The notes beneath the pieces are model-generated. The model saw nothing but the letters and a program-made list of their open reading frames with translations, did not search any database and had not been told where the DNA came from. From an uncultured Clostridia bacterium (GTDB taxonomy: Bacteria; Bacillota; Clostridia; TANB77; CAG-508), in contig CALXKD010000019.1 in the NCBI GenBank assembly GCA_944388795.1, positions 1 to 32,114 of the forward strand: 32,114 bases of DNA, given 5' to 3'. The position numbers and the translations under genes are program-made. Shown piece by piece: positions 1-9,003 of the stretch; the first letter of the stretch is position 1, and every line of letters begins with the position of its first letter.

Positions 1-4
1 AATT

Positions 5-36
5 TTAGCACTAATTCTATTAAAAATTAGTGCTAA
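5..36. terminator. Hairpin, probable terminator of a gene left of the window
   Basis: A perfect 12-bp stem (TTAGCACTAATT at 5-16 and its complement at 25-36) encloses an 8-nt loop. A run of T is only partial (TGTTTAAAAAATTTT), so termination may be modest. It could serve a gene ending left of the window on either strand. Confidence 0.5.
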
Positions 37-168
37 TGTTTAAAAAATTTTGAGACATTTTCAAAAATGATTGACATACAAACTGAAAATTTTTTAGAGT
101 GAAAAATTGGAAAATAAAATAAAAATCACCATTTTGAAATATTTTCATAAAATATATTAGGTGATAGA

Positions 169-1038
169 ATGAATTTAGGGTTAAGTTTATCTGGCGGAGG
201 TGTAAAGGGAGCAGCACATATTGGCGTTATAAAAGCATTAGAGGAGGAAAATATAAAAATAGATTGTATAGCAGGAACCTCATCAGGAAGTATTGTAGCA
301 AGCTTATATGCTATGGGATTTTGCGCTGATGAAATTTATACACTATTTAAAAAATATTGCAAAAAAATAAAATATATTGATTTTTGGAATATTATAAAAT
401 TAATTTATGGATTAATTTTTAAGCAAAAAATCATCATTGATGGACTAAATAGTGGAAAAGAGATTGAAAAATTAATCAATGATATAGCAAAAGAAAAAAA
501 TATTCAAGATATTTCACAGCTTCACTTTCCGTTAGTTATTCCATCAGTGAATATGTATAATGGAAAGGTTACTTGTTTTACTTCTTATAAGAATAAAAAG
601 AGATATTTATCAAATACCATATTTATAAATCATATAAATATTGGAAAAGCGGTGAGAGCAAGTTGTAGTTATCCAGTGGTCTTTTCACCTTGTGAATTTA
701 ACAATACAAGTTTAATAGATGGAGGAATTCGAGAAAATACACCATGGAAAGAATTAAAAGAGATAGGAACAGATAAAGTCATTAGTGTGGTATTTAAAGA
801 AATATTTGACAAAGAATGTTGTATGAATATTATTGATGTTGCAGCAAGGTCAATTGGTTTATTAAGCAATGAATTATCAAATTATGAATGGGATGGAACA
901 GATTATTTATTAGAAATACATACGGAAAAAATAGGATTGTTAGATATGGATAAAATAGAAGAATTATATGGGATTGGATATGAAACAGCAAAGAAACATA
1001 TACATAATATAAAGAAGCTAGTTGAAAATAAAAAATAG
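169..1038 (+). CDS. Patatin-like phospholipase family protein (RssA/YlbK type)
   Basis: A 289-residue single-domain patatin-like serine hydrolase. The glycine-rich oxyanion loop SGGGVKG lies at residues 8-14, the nucleophile elbow GTSSG at 36-40 (Ser38) and the catalytic Asp in DGG at 184-186, which completes the Ser-Asp dyad of the family. These enzymes cleave acyl chains from phospholipids or other lipids. The substrate cannot be told from sequence. No signal peptide is visible, so it should be cytoplasmic or membrane-associated. The start has a good AGGTGAT ribosome binding site 5-6 nt upstream. A TTGACA lies at 72-77 but lacks a convincing -10. The stop codon lies inside the hairpin shared with the convergent gene to the right. 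Confidence 0.9.
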   Translation: MNLGLSLSGGGVKGAAHIGVIKALEEENIKIDCIAGTSSGSIVASLYAMGFCADEIYTLFKKYCKKIKYIDFWNIIKLIYGLIFKQKIIIDGLNSGKEIEKLINDIAKEKNIQDISQLHFPLVIPSVNMYNGKVTCFTSYKNKKRYLSNTIFINHINIGKAVRASCSYPVVFSPCEFNNTSLIDGGIRENTPWKELKEIGTDKVISVVFKEIFDKECCMNIIDVAARSIGLLSNELSNYEWDGTDYLLEIHTEKIGLLDMDKIEELYGIGYETAKKHIHNIKKLVENKK

Positions 1039-1061
1039 AGGAAGCTATAACTTCCTCTATT
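1034..1061. terminator. Shared terminator between two convergent genes
   Basis: An 11-bp perfect stem (AATAGAGGAAG / CTTCCTCTATT) has a 6-nt loop, CTATAA. It contains the stop codons of both convergent genes, TAG of the patatin at 1036-1038 and TAA of the minus-strand gene at 1060-1062. On the minus strand the stem is followed by a long T-rich tract (complement of the A-rich 1022-1035). On the plus strand the T run comes only at 1071-1076. It therefore works best for the minus-strand gene. Confidence 0.75.
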
Positions 1062-4000
1062 AGTTAGTAGTTTTTTCAGTTTCGTTACTTGATTCTTTAT
1101 GTGATACGGATTTTTCAGTTTCATTTTCTTTCTCAATAGCTTCTTTCCTAGCTTGTTTTGTTTTTAGATTATCTTTAGCAACCGTCATTAATAATTTAAT
1201 TCTGTTTGCTTGGTTTGTTTCACTAGCACCTGGATCATAATCTACTGGTGAAATATTTGCATCTGGATATTTTTCTCTAATGGTTTTAATAACACCTTTA
1301 CCAACAACATGGTTTGGTAAACAAGCAAATGGTTGAACACAAATAATATTTGGGATATCATGCTCAATATATTCAATCATTTCAGCTGTTAAGAACCAGC
1401 CTTCACCAGTTTGATTTCCGATAGATAATACATCTTTTACTTTATCTTCTAGATGCCAAATATCACAAGGTGGTAAATAGCCTTTTTTAGAATTTGCCAA
1501 AGCAATTTTCATATCTTTTTCTAATATATCAATCAATTTGATAGCAGCCTTCATAATTTTTGAAGATGTTTTATTTGTATTTAATAATCTGTTAAAAGTA
1601 ATTTTATGTGTAGCCATAAATTTAACAAATCCCATAAAGTCAGGTAAAATAACTTCAGCACCTTCTTTTTCTAATAAATCAGCAACATGATTATTTCCAA
1701 ATGGATGATATTTAATTAGGACTTCTCCAACAATACCAACTCTAGGTTTTTCAATAGAGGTGTCTAATTCTATTTTTTCAAAGTCGTTGACAATATCATA
1801 GATACTTTGTTTAAATTCCTTATTTGATGATTTTTGAAGTAATTTTTTACATTTTTCCATCCATTCATCAAATAGTTTTTGTGTTTCACCTTTATTTTTT
1901 TCATAAGCTCTATTTTTCGTTAACATTTTTTGTAATAAATCACCATATAATACTGTTTTTAATAAACGTTCAATTAATGGTACTGTTATTTTAAATCCAG
2001 GCATTTTTTCCATACCAACAATATTAAATGAAATAACTGGTATATTTTCAAATCCTGCGTCTTTAAGAGCTTTTCTAATAAATCCTATATAATTGGTTGC
2101 TCTACATCCTCCACCTGTTTGAGACATAATTAAAGCAGTTCTATTTAAGTCATATTTACCAGATTGAAGAGCTTCAATCATCTGTCCAGTCACTAAGATA
2201 GATGGATAACAAGCATCATTATTCACATATTTTAATCCAGTTTCTACAGTTTTTTGCGTACATTCTCTTAATAATTCCACTTTATATCCACTAGATTGTA
2301 CGGCAGCTTCTAATAATTCAAAATGAATTGGTGCCATTTGTGGTACTAAAATGGTATAATCTTTTTTCATATCTTTTGTAAAGATTTTTTTATGTTGTTC
2401 ATAATCACCAGTAGCGGTATTTTCTCTTTTTTCTTTTTCACGTTTATTCATACTAGCAAGTAATGAACGGATACGAATTCTAACAGCTCCTAAGTTATTT
2501 ACTTCATCTATTTTTATTAAAGTATACGTTTTATCATAACTAGATAAGATTTCTTCAACTTGGTCTGTTGTAACGGCATCAACACCACAACCAAAAGAAT
2601 TTAATTGGACTAATTCTAGTGAGTCATGTTTTCCAACAAAATCAGCTGCGGCATAAAGTCTAGCATGATATACCCATTGGTCAACAACACGAATTGGTCT
2701 TTTTACTTCTGTTTGATTAGAAATACTATCTTCTGTTAAGACACATAATCCTAATGAAGTAATTAATGTATCAATACCATGATTAATTTCTGGATCAACA
2801 TGATATGGACGACCAGCTAAGACAATACCTTTTAAATGATTTTCTTCTATGTATTTTACCGTTTCAGCACCTTTTCTACGAATGTCCTCTTTACATTTTT
2901 GATATTCTTGTTCTGCTTTTTCAGCTGCCTCGTTTAATTCTTCTTTTGTAAAGTTATATTGTTTAAATTCATCCAATTCTAGCATTCTTTTTACCAAATT
3001 TTTCTTATCAAAAGGTAAGAATGGATTTAAGAATTTTACGGTAGGATCTTTTAATCCTTCTACATTATTTTTTAATACCTCAGAATAAGAAATAACAATC
3101 GGACAGTTATAGTGGTTATCTGCTTTTTCATATTCTTTTCTAGAATATGGCATACAAGGATAAAAGATTGTTTTAATTCCTTGCTCTAATAAACTTTCAA
3201 TATGTCCATGTGAAAGTTTTGCTGGATAGCATACTGATTCCGAAGGCATAGATTCCATACCTTTTTCATAGGTTTTTCTAGTACTCTTTTCAGAGATAAT
3301 GACTCTAAAACCTAAACTTGTAAGGAACGTAAACCAGAATGGATAATCCTCATACATATTTAAAACTCTAGGGATTCCGATAGTTCCTCTTGTTGCATAT
3401 TGCTCTTCTAATGGTGTATAATCAAAAATCCTTTCATATTTGTACTGTACTAAGTTTGGTAAGTTTTTAGATTTTGTAACAACACCTGCACCTTTTTCGC
3501 AACGGTTACCAGTTACATGAATTTGTCCATTACTAAACTTATTAATGGTTAATTTACAATGGTTTTCACAGTTATTACAATGTGTATGTGTAATTTTTAT
3601 TTTTAAATTATCTAATTCATCTTCTTTCAAAATAGTAGATGTATATTCCATATCTAAATTGGCTTCATATTGTTCTTTTGAAAGTAAAGCCATTCCGTAA
3701 GCTCCCATTAATCCAGAGATATTTGGTCTTACAACATTTTTACCAACAATTAGTTCAAAAGCTCTAAGGACAGCATCATTATAGAAAGTACCACCTTGAA
3801 CAACAATATGTTTTCCTAATGTTTCAACATCTCTAACTTTCATAACCTTTTGAATAGCATTTTTGATAACAGAATATGATAATCCACTAGAAATATCTCC
3901 AACAGAATAGCCTTCTTTTTGTGCTTGTTTAATTTTTGAATTCATAAATACGGTACATCTTGAACCTAAATCAACAGGTCTTCTTGATTTTAGTGCTTCT

Positions 4001-5406
4001 TTAACAAATTCAGATATTTCTAAATTCAAACTTTTTGCAAATGTTTCTATAAAAGAACCACATCCAGAAGAACAAGCTTCATTTAACATGATATTATCAA
4101 TAGAACCATTTTTAATTCTAATATATTTCATATCTTGTCCACCAATATCCACAATACTGGTTACATCTGGTTCAAATGTTTTGGCAGCTGTATAATGGGC
4201 AATTGTTTCAATTTCATTTAAATCAACATTTAAAGCTGTTTGAATTAATTTTTCTCCATAACCTGTAACACCACTATATCTCAAAACCGCTTTTTCAGGT
4301 AAGACCTTATATAATTTTCTCAACATATCCATAACACTTTGTAATGGATTTCCTTCATTACTACCATATAGAGAATATAATAAATTACCATCTTTATCAA
4401 TTAATACAAGTTTTGTGGTTGTAGAACCTGCATCAATTCCTAAGAAACAATCACCTTTATAATTTTCCAATGGCTTTGAAGGAACAGTTGCTTTACTATG
4501 TCTTTCCTTAAAAGCTTCATATTCAGCTTCATCTTTAAATAAAGGATCAAGTGGCTCAGTAGTTGTATCATGTGATTGTTTGAAATTCTCTATTTTCTTT
4601 TCCAATTCATTAGGTGTAATGACTTCTGTATTAAATGAATCCAAAGCAGCACCTTTTGCAACTAATAGATGAGCATTGTCTGGTATAATGATTTCATCAT
4701 CTGTTAAATGTAGTGTTTCTATAAAACGTTTTCTTAGCTCTGGAAGATAACTTAAAGGTCCACCTAAAAAGGCAACATTTCCTCTAATTGGTCTACCACA
4801 AGCCAATCCACTAATCGTTTGGTTAACAACTGCTTGGAAAATAGAAGCAGCAATGTCTTCTTTTGCAGCACCCTCATTAATTAAAGGTTGTATATCTGTT
4901 TTGGCAAAAACACCACAACGAGAAGCAATTGGATAAATGGTTTGATATCCTTTTGCCAATTCATTTAATCCAGCTGTATCTGTATGTAATAAAGAAGCCA
5001 TTTGGTCTAAAAAGGCACCAGTACCACCAGCACAAGTACCATTCATTCTTTGTTCAATAGAATTATCAAAATAGATAATTTTAGCATCTTCACCACCTAA
5101 TTCGATAACAACATCTGTTTTTGGAAAATATTTCTCAATGACTCTTTTACAAGACACCACTTCTTGAATAAAATCCACTCCTAAAAATTTTGCAGCAGAC
5201 ATTGCTCCAGAACCAGTTAATGCAATTGTGAATGAAGCAGAAGGATATTTCATTAATAATTCCTCTAAAACTTCACAAACGGTTTTTTTGGCATCTGAAA
5301 AATGTCTACGATAATCAGAATATATAGTATTTTTATTATTATCCATTACGATTATCTTGACTGTTGTAGATCCAACATCAAGTCCAACATGTAAAATTTC
5401 ATTCAT
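1060..5406 (-). CDS. 2-hydroxyacyl-CoA dehydratase activase-like fusion protein (BcrA/BadF ATPase, DUF2229, HgdB-like)
   Basis: A 1448-residue protein of the fused CoA-substrate-specific enzyme activase family. Two ASKHA-type ATPase domains stand in tandem. The first begins with LDVGSTTVKI and carries NGTCAGGTGAF, whose cysteine is a likely iron-sulphur ligand. The second begins with LGIDAGSTTTKL and carries NEACSSGCGSF. A DUF2229 region with CxxC-type cysteines (HCNNCENHC, CYPAK) and an HgdB-like C-terminal region (NNDACYP, GGGCRATNY) follow, and a charged tail ends the protein. Family members couple ATP hydrolysis to low-potential electron transfer, but the acceptor of this long fusion is unknown. 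The frame stays open for 47 codons upstream. I chose the internal ATG at 5406 because AAGGAG (5415-5420) lies 8 nt before it and a consensus promoter lies just upstream, inside the extended frame. Confidence 0.9.
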   Translation of the reverse strand: MNEILHVGLDVGSTTVKIIVMDNNKNTIYSDYRRHFSDAKKTVCEVLEELLMKYPSASFTIALTGSGAMSAAKFLGVDFIQEVVSCKRVIEKYFPKTDVVIELGGEDAKIIYFDNSIEQRMNGTCAGGTGAFLDQMASLLHTDTAGLNELAKGYQTIYPIASRCGVFAKTDIQPLINEGAAKEDIAASIFQAVVNQTISGLACGRPIRGNVAFLGGPLSYLPELRKRFIETLHLTDDEIIIPDNAHLLVAKGAALDSFNTEVITPNELEKKIENFKQSHDTTTEPLDPLFKDEAEYEAFKERHSKATVPSKPLENYKGDCFLGIDAGSTTTKLVLIDKDGNLLYSLYGSNEGNPLQSVMDMLRKLYKVLPEKAVLRYSGVTGYGEKLIQTALNVDLNEIETIAHYTAAKTFEPDVTSIVDIGGQDMKYIRIKNGSIDNIMLNEACSSGCGSFIETFAKSLNLEISEFVKEALKSRRPVDLGSRCTVFMNSKIKQAQKEGYSVGDISSGLSYSVIKNAIQKVMKVRDVETLGKHIVVQGGTFYNDAVLRAFELIVGKNVVRPNISGLMGAYGMALLSKEQYEANLDMEYTSTILKEDELDNLKIKITHTHCNNCENHCKLTINKFSNGQIHVTGNRCEKGAGVVTKSKNLPNLVQYKYERIFDYTPLEEQYATRGTIGIPRVLNMYEDYPFWFTFLTSLGFRVIISEKSTRKTYEKGMESMPSESVCYPAKLSHGHIESLLEQGIKTIFYPCMPYSRKEYEKADNHYNCPIVISYSEVLKNNVEGLKDPTVKFLNPFLPFDKKNLVKRMLELDEFKQYNFTKEELNEAAEKAEQEYQKCKEDIRRKGAETVKYIEENHLKGIVLAGRPYHVDPEINHGIDTLITSLGLCVLTEDSISNQTEVKRPIRVVDQWVYHARLYAAADFVGKHDSLELVQLNSFGCGVDAVTTDQVEEILSSYDKTYTLIKIDEVNNLGAVRIRIRSLLASMNKREKEKRENTATGDYEQHKKIFTKDMKKDYTILVPQMAPIHFELLEAAVQSSGYKVELLRECTQKTVETGLKYVNNDACYPSILVTGQMIEALQSGKYDLNRTALIMSQTGGGCRATNYIGFIRKALKDAGFENIPVISFNIVGMEKMPGFKITVPLIERLLKTVLYGDLLQKMLTKNRAYEKNKGETQKLFDEWMEKCKKLLQKSSNKEFKQSIYDIVNDFEKIELDTSIEKPRVGIVGEVLIKYHPFGNNHVADLLEKEGAEVILPDFMGFVKFMATHKITFNRLLNTNKTSSKIMKAAIKLIDILEKDMKIALANSKKGYLPPCDIWHLEDKVKDVLSIGNQTGEGWFLTAEMIEYIEHDIPNIICVQPFACLPNHVVGKGVIKTIREKYPDANISPVDYDPGASETNQANRIKLLMTVAKDNLKTKQARKEAIEKENETEKSVSHKESSNETEKTTN

Positions 5407-5455
5407 GACAAAAACTCCTTTTTTGTATATAATTTTTTCATTATTATCCACCCTA

Positions 5456-5484
5456 ATTGTATACGGAAAAGCCACTTTTGTCAA
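5456..5484 (-). promoter_or_regulatory. Sigma-A promoter of the activase-like gene
   Basis: On the minus strand TTGACA (5479-5484) and TACAAT (5456-5461) are separated by exactly 17 nt. The promoter lies 50 nt upstream of the chosen ATG at 5406, which supports that start over the longer frame. Confidence 0.8.
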
Positions 5485-5783
5485 ATGGAAAATGTTGTAA
5501 AAATATCCAGCTTGATGTCCAATTGGGGACGTTTCTGTTTGAGACATTTTTATGTTAATATATTTTAATTAAGTATGTTTAAATAGAGCTTTTTCCAAAA
5601 TGTTTTTTTATAAATTTTAAGAGGAGATTAGATAGAAAATATAATAAAAATGCCTAAAAACAAAACAGAGAAGATTAGAGATTATAAATGTTTATGCTAT
5701 CGTTGTTCTAAAAAGGACAAACAAATAATAAAATAGGTAATAAATAAAATTAATGAAAAAAGAAAGAAAGGAATGAAAATAAT

Positions 5784-6329
5784 ATGAATAAAAAAATAGT
5801 TATTATTTTTACTGTTTTATTAATTATTATATTAGTAGGAGGATATTTTATTATAAACTATTTTAAAACACATCAAGAAGAAACAATTGTAGAGGAATAT
5901 ACCCCAGAAGAAGAGATTACAGAAGAGCAAAATAGACAAACAATTGTGAGCTTATATTTCTTAGAAAAAGAAACAAAGGAATTAGTTCCTGAAGCAAGAT
6001 TAGTGGATATAAAAGAAATTATGAATACACCTTATGATAAATTGGTAAATATGTTAATAGAAGGTCCAAAAAATGAAAAATATACAAAATTAATTCCGGA
6101 AAATACAAAATTGAATCAAACGTATAAGGAAAAAGATATGGTATATTTAGATTTTTCAAGTGAGTTTTTGAATTATGATAAAGAGGATACAAGTGTAAAA
6201 CAAAATATGATTGATAGTTTAGTAAAAACGTTAACACAATTAACAGAAGTAAATTCTATTAAGATCTTAATTAATGGAGAAGAAAATGAGGAATTTAACG
6301 AAATATATACATTAGAGAATAATTCATAA
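5784..6329 (+). CDS. GerMN domain protein, membrane-anchored
   Basis: 181 residues. An N-terminal hydrophobic segment (about 4-27) anchors the protein with its bulk outside. An acidic linker (about 32-50) leads into one GerMN domain (about 53-178), recognised by SLYFLEKETKELVPEARLV, LIEGP, LIPENTKL, VYLDFSSEF and a final TLTQLTEVNSIKILING. GerM of Bacillus has two such domains and acts in sporulation and germination. Single-domain clostridial versions are common and uncharacterised. There is no lipobox cysteine, so it is not a typical lipoprotein. The ribosome binding site is AAAGGA, 11 nt upstream. The gene is monocistronic. The 236 nt before it hold only a weak 28-codon frame. Confidence 0.8.
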   Translation: MNKKIVIIFTVLLIIILVGGYFIINYFKTHQEETIVEEYTPEEEITEEQNRQTIVSLYFLEKETKELVPEARLVDIKEIMNTPYDKLVNMLIEGPKNEKYTKLIPENTKLNQTYKEKDMVYLDFSSEFLNYDKEDTSVKQNMIDSLVKTLTQLTEVNSIKILINGEENEEFNEIYTLENNS

Positions 6330-6359
6330 ATTAATTGGTACATATAAATAACATATAAT

Positions 6360-6542
6360 TTATCTTAATATTTTATACAATTTAATATACTTAATAAATC
6401 TGTTAAAATGATTTAAAAAATATTCAACTTCATGTAAAGATTTAATGGTATTATCTTTGCAACATTTAAAATTAAATTTTTTTTTAGGGGGTGGGCATTT
6501 TCCACCTCTATTTTCTATAGGCTTTATGCTTCTTTTATCCAT
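6360..6542 (-). CDS. Small basic Cys-containing protein of unknown function
   Basis: 60 residues, strongly basic, with RGGKCPPPKKK and FKCCKDN near the N-terminus and an aromatic/basic C-terminal half. I do not recognise a family. It looks real because GAGGTGAT lies 5 nt before the ATG, matching the ribosome binding sites of the patatin and spmA genes here. Upstream, AAC (minus strand) is followed 16 nt later by CATATACTA, which resembles a late-sporulation sigma-K promoter (AC-N16-CATAnnnTA). That is a weak hint of mother-cell expression. Confidence 0.5.
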   Translation of the reverse strand: MDKRSIKPIENRGGKCPPPKKKFNFKCCKDNTIKSLHEVEYFLNHFNRFIKYIKLYKILR

Positions 6543-6615
6543 AGAATCACCTCAAAAATTCTTTTCTATATTATTAGTATATGAAATAGTTTAAAATATG
6601 TTATAAAAAGAAATA

Positions 6616-6645
6616 TTTACAAATATTATGTAAATGTGATACAAT
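6616..6645 (+). promoter_or_regulatory. Sigma-A promoter of the trmN6-rsmI operon
   Basis: TTTACA (6616-6621) and TACAAT (6640-6645) have an 18-nt spacer, 35 nt before the trmN6 start codon. It diverges from the small minus-strand gene at 6360-6542. Confidence 0.7.
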
Positions 6646-6679
6646 ATCACCAAAATAAGATAAATGAAAAGGAATAAAG

Positions 6680-7429
6680 ATGAAGGAAAATATAGAATTA
6701 AAGGAAAATGAAAGAATTGATGATTTAGAATATAAAGGGTTAAAAATCATTCAAAATAAAGAAGGATTTTGTTTTGGAATTGACAGTATATTACTTTCAG
6801 ATTTTGCCAAAAACATAAAAAAAGGAGCAAAGGTACTAGATTTAGGAGCTGGAACAGGTATTATTGCCACTTTATTATGTGGAAAAACAGAATTATCTGA
6901 AATCATAGGAATAGAGGTTCAAGAAGAAGTATATGAAATGGCAAAAAGGACTATACAATTAAATCATTTAGAGAATAAATTTAAATTGATACAAGACAAC
7001 ATACTAAATTTGAATAATTATTTTGAAAAAAATAGCTTTGATGTAATTGTAACTAACCCGCCATATAAAAAGAAGGAAACAGGAATACAAAATGAAGATA
7101 TAAGAAGATTAATATCTAGGCATGAAATAGAAGCAAATTTAGAAGATTTTATAAAGATTTCCAAAGACATGTTAAAAGATAAAGGAGAATTCTATATTGT
7201 GTATAGACCAGAAAGATTAGTAGATTTGTTATCTATTATGAGAAAATACAAAATAGAGCCTAAGAAGATTCGATTTGTGTATTCGAATATTCATGCAGTA
7301 TCTAAATTAGTATTAGTTCAGGGAGTTAAAAATGGAAAACCATTTTTAAAATTAGAACCCAATTTATATATTTATGATGAAAAAGGAAATTATACAGATG
7401 AAATTTTAAAAATTTATCATAAAAAATAA
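6680..7429 (+). CDS. trmN6: tRNA1(Val) (adenine(37)-N6)-methyltransferase-like (TrmN6/YfiC, YabB)
   Basis: A 249-residue class I SAM-dependent methyltransferase. It has the SAM-binding motif VLDLGAGTGI at 52-61, an acidic residue after motif II (IGIEVQ) and the amino-methyltransferase signature NPPY at 126-129, typical of N6-adenine methylation. Family members methylate A37 of tRNA-Val, although Gram-positive orthologues are less well tested. The opening DDLEYKGLKIIQNKEGFCFGID is characteristic of the YabB group. It is first in an operon with a small membrane protein and rsmI, and its own promoter lies upstream. The ribosome binding site is AAAGGA. Confidence 0.9.
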   Translation: MKENIELKENERIDDLEYKGLKIIQNKEGFCFGIDSILLSDFAKNIKKGAKVLDLGAGTGIIATLLCGKTELSEIIGIEVQEEVYEMAKRTIQLNHLENKFKLIQDNILNLNNYFEKNSFDVIVTNPPYKKKETGIQNEDIRRLISRHEIEANLEDFIKISKDMLKDKGEFYIVYRPERLVDLLSIMRKYKIEPKKIRFVYSNIHAVSKLVLVQGVKNGKPFLKLEPNLYIYDEKGNYTDEILKIYHKK

Positions 7430-7458
7430 ATACAAATAAAAATAATAAAAGGGAAAAG

Positions 7459-7728
7459 ATGATTATGAAAAAGAAAAAGTGGAAAATAATTTTAATCATA
7501 TCTAGTATAGTTTTAATCATTTGCATAGTAACGGCAATTTTTGATGCAATTTCTTGCTACACAAGAGATATACAATATCCTTATCCAGCGCTAGGAATTG
7601 GTGTTTCTCATTGGTATGAACAATTTTTTATAGATGTCGTATTGGCTTTATATATTATAGGAATTCCATTAATAATAGATATTGTCCTATTAATTATAGC
7701 TATTATAAAATTAAAAAAGAAAGGATAA
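7459..7728 (+). CDS. Small membrane protein, two transmembrane segments
   Basis: 89 residues with a basic start (KKKKWK), a hydrophobic segment at about 9-28, a polar loop containing CYTRDIQYPYPALGIGVSHW, a second hydrophobic segment at about 56-83 and a basic end. Both ends should be cytoplasmic with the loop outside. No family is recognised. It sits between trmN6 and rsmI, where B. subtilis has yazA, but it bears no resemblance to a GIY-YIG protein. AAAGGG lies just upstream of the first ATG. A second ATG follows two codons later. Confidence 0.7.
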   Translation: MIMKKKKWKIILIISSIVLIICIVTAIFDAISCYTRDIQYPYPALGIGVSHWYEQFFIDVVLALYIIGIPLIIDIVLLIIAIIKLKKKG

Positions 7729-7732
7729 AAGT

Positions 7733-8581
7733 ATGAAAGAAATCAATCAAAAAGAAATAGGAACATTATATATTGTTGCAACACCAATAGGAAATTTAGA
7801 AGATATTACATTAAGAGCTATTCGTGTCTTAAAAGAGGTGGATTTAATTGCAGCAGAAGATACAAGACATACCTTAAAACTATTAAATCATTTAGAAATA
7901 TCAAAACCATTAATGAGTTATCATAGACATAATGAAGATGTTAAAACAGATATATTGATCAAGGAATTAAAACAAGGAAAACAGATAGCACTTGTTTCTG
8001 ATGCAGGAACTCCAGGAATTTGCGATCCAGGAGAAGAAGTGATTAAAAAATGTATAGAAGAGGAGATTCCGATTGTACCAATTCCAGGGGCTTGTGCAAT
8101 GATTAATGCATTAATATGTTCAGGATTGGATACAAAAGAATTTGTATTTATCGGATTTCTACCATTAAATAAGAAAAATAGAAAAGAAAAATTAGAAGAA
8201 ATCAAAAATACAACTAAAACAATGATTCTTTATGAGGCACCACATAAGTTGGAGACCACATTAAAAGATTTAAAACAAATTATTGGAAATAGAAAAGTTG
8301 TACTAGCAAGAGAATTAACAAAAGTTCATGAAGAATATATAAGAGAAAATATAGATATACTAATCGAAAAAGCAAAGGAATTAAAAGGAGAGATTGTTTT
8401 AATCATAGAAGGAGGCGTAGAGAAAAAAGAAGAGAATGATTTATTAAAATTGTCTTTACAAGACCACTATGAATATTATGAAGAAAAGGGGTTAAATAAA
8501 AAAGAAATCATCAAACAGATAGCGAAAGATAGAAACGTCAATAAAAATGAGATATATCAACAATTTATAAATAAAAAATAA
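7733..8581 (+). CDS. rsmI: 16S rRNA (cytidine(1402)-2'-O)-methyltransferase RsmI
   Basis: A 282-residue tetrapyrrole-methylase-fold enzyme. It has LYIVATPIGNLEDITLRA at the N-terminus, the family motif AAEDTRHT, SDAGTPGICDPG, PIPGACA and YEAPHKL. RsmI uses SAM to 2'-O-methylate C1402 in the decoding centre of 16S rRNA. The C-terminal part (EKGLNKKEIIKQIAKDRN) is the usual small helical domain. Its length is normal. It starts 4 nt after the membrane-protein gene with AAAGGA upstream and ends in a hairpin shared with abrB. FIGF at 8145-8156 contains ATC GGA, a TCGGA string with no frame problem, which matters for the CGG analysis. Confidence 0.95.
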   Translation: MKEINQKEIGTLYIVATPIGNLEDITLRAIRVLKEVDLIAAEDTRHTLKLLNHLEISKPLMSYHRHNEDVKTDILIKELKQGKQIALVSDAGTPGICDPGEEVIKKCIEEEIPIVPIPGACAMINALICSGLDTKEFVFIGFLPLNKKNRKEKLEEIKNTTKTMILYEAPHKLETTLKDLKQIIGNRKVVLARELTKVHEEYIRENIDILIEKAKELKGEIVLIIEGGVEKKEENDLLKLSLQDHYEYYEEKGLNKKEIIKQIAKDRNVNKNEIYQQFINKK

Positions 8582-8597
8582 ATTAATCATAAAATCT

Positions 8598-8628
8598 AAA
8601 TAAGTAAGAGAAAAACTCTTACTTATTT
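8598..8628. terminator. Bidirectional terminator between rsmI and abrB
   Basis: A perfect 13-bp stem (AAATAAGTAAGAG at 8598-8610 and its complement at 8616-8628) has a 5-nt A loop. Its right arm includes the last codons and stop of abrB. The plus-strand transcript then reads through a T-rich stretch (about 8635-8650). Confidence 0.75.
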
Positions 8629-8873
8629 GGCTTCATTTTACTTATTTTTTTTGAACAATCCTCACAAATTAATTTATCATTATAACTAATTAAGTTCTCA
8701 GTATTTCCACAAAAAATACAATTTGGTTCATATTTTTTTAATACAATTGATGAACCATCAACATATATTTCAATAGGATCTTTTTCAGCAATGTTAAATT
8801 GATTTCTGATTTCGATAGGAATAACAACTCTTCCTAGTTCATCCACTTTTCTGATAATTCCTGTTGATTTCAT
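8619..8873 (-). CDS. abrB: AbrB-family transition-state regulator with C-terminal zinc ribbon
   Basis: 84 residues. The N-terminal swapped-hairpin DNA-binding domain (about 1-50) has IIRKVDELGRVVIPIEIR, the hallmark of AbrB/SpoVT/Abh. The C-terminal part has four cysteines in CIFCG and CEDC, a short zinc ribbon found in clostridial AbrB proteins in place of the Bacillus C-terminal domain. AbrB-type proteins repress or tune stationary-phase and sporulation genes. A strong GGGGGG ribosome binding site precedes the ATG, and a consensus promoter lies 49 nt upstream. The position, convergent with rsmI, matches B. subtilis. A related protein lies in the prophage at 23237. Confidence 0.93.
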   Translation of the reverse strand: MKSTGIIRKVDELGRVVIPIEIRNQFNIAEKDPIEIYVDGSSIVLKKYEPNCIFCGNTENLISYNDKLICEDCSKKISKMKPNK

Positions 8874-8921
8874 AGCTTATCCCCCCTTAAAAAGTTAATT
8901 TACAACCCTATATACATTGAT

Positions 8922-8950
8922 AATATATCATAAATAGACAGACAGGTCAA
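8922..8950 (-). promoter_or_regulatory. Sigma-A promoter of abrB
   Basis: On the minus strand TTGACC (8945-8950) and TATATT (8922-8927) have a 17-nt spacer. The segment up to spmA, transcribed the other way, holds no clear sigma-A promoter for spmA, as expected if spmAB is expressed by a sporulation sigma factor. Confidence 0.65.
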
Positions 8951-9003
8951 TTAAAAAGTAATAAAAAGTTCATATTAGAATAAAATTATTTAGGTGATAA
9001 AAT

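Noticed and set aside
3238..3246. TTCGGAATC on the minus strand within the activase gene, almost identical to the shift sites
   Set aside because: It is read as TCG GAA TCA (Ser-Glu-Ser) in an intact frame, so CGG is not a codon here.
5407..5547. 47-codon N-terminal extension of the activase-like gene
   Set aside because: The extension contains the -35/-10 promoter and the ribosome binding site of the ATG at 5406, and the protein family starts at that ATG.
5650..5736. 28-codon frame with several cysteines (MPKNKTEKIRDYKCLCYRC)
   Set aside because: The only ribosome-binding-site-like sequence (GAGGAG, 5621-5626) is more than 20 nt from the ATG. No other support.
8145..8156. TCGGA string in rsmI as a possible further frameshift site
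   Set aside because: Here it reads ATC GGA in frame and the protein is intact. It serves as a control showing that the string alone does not mark a shift.
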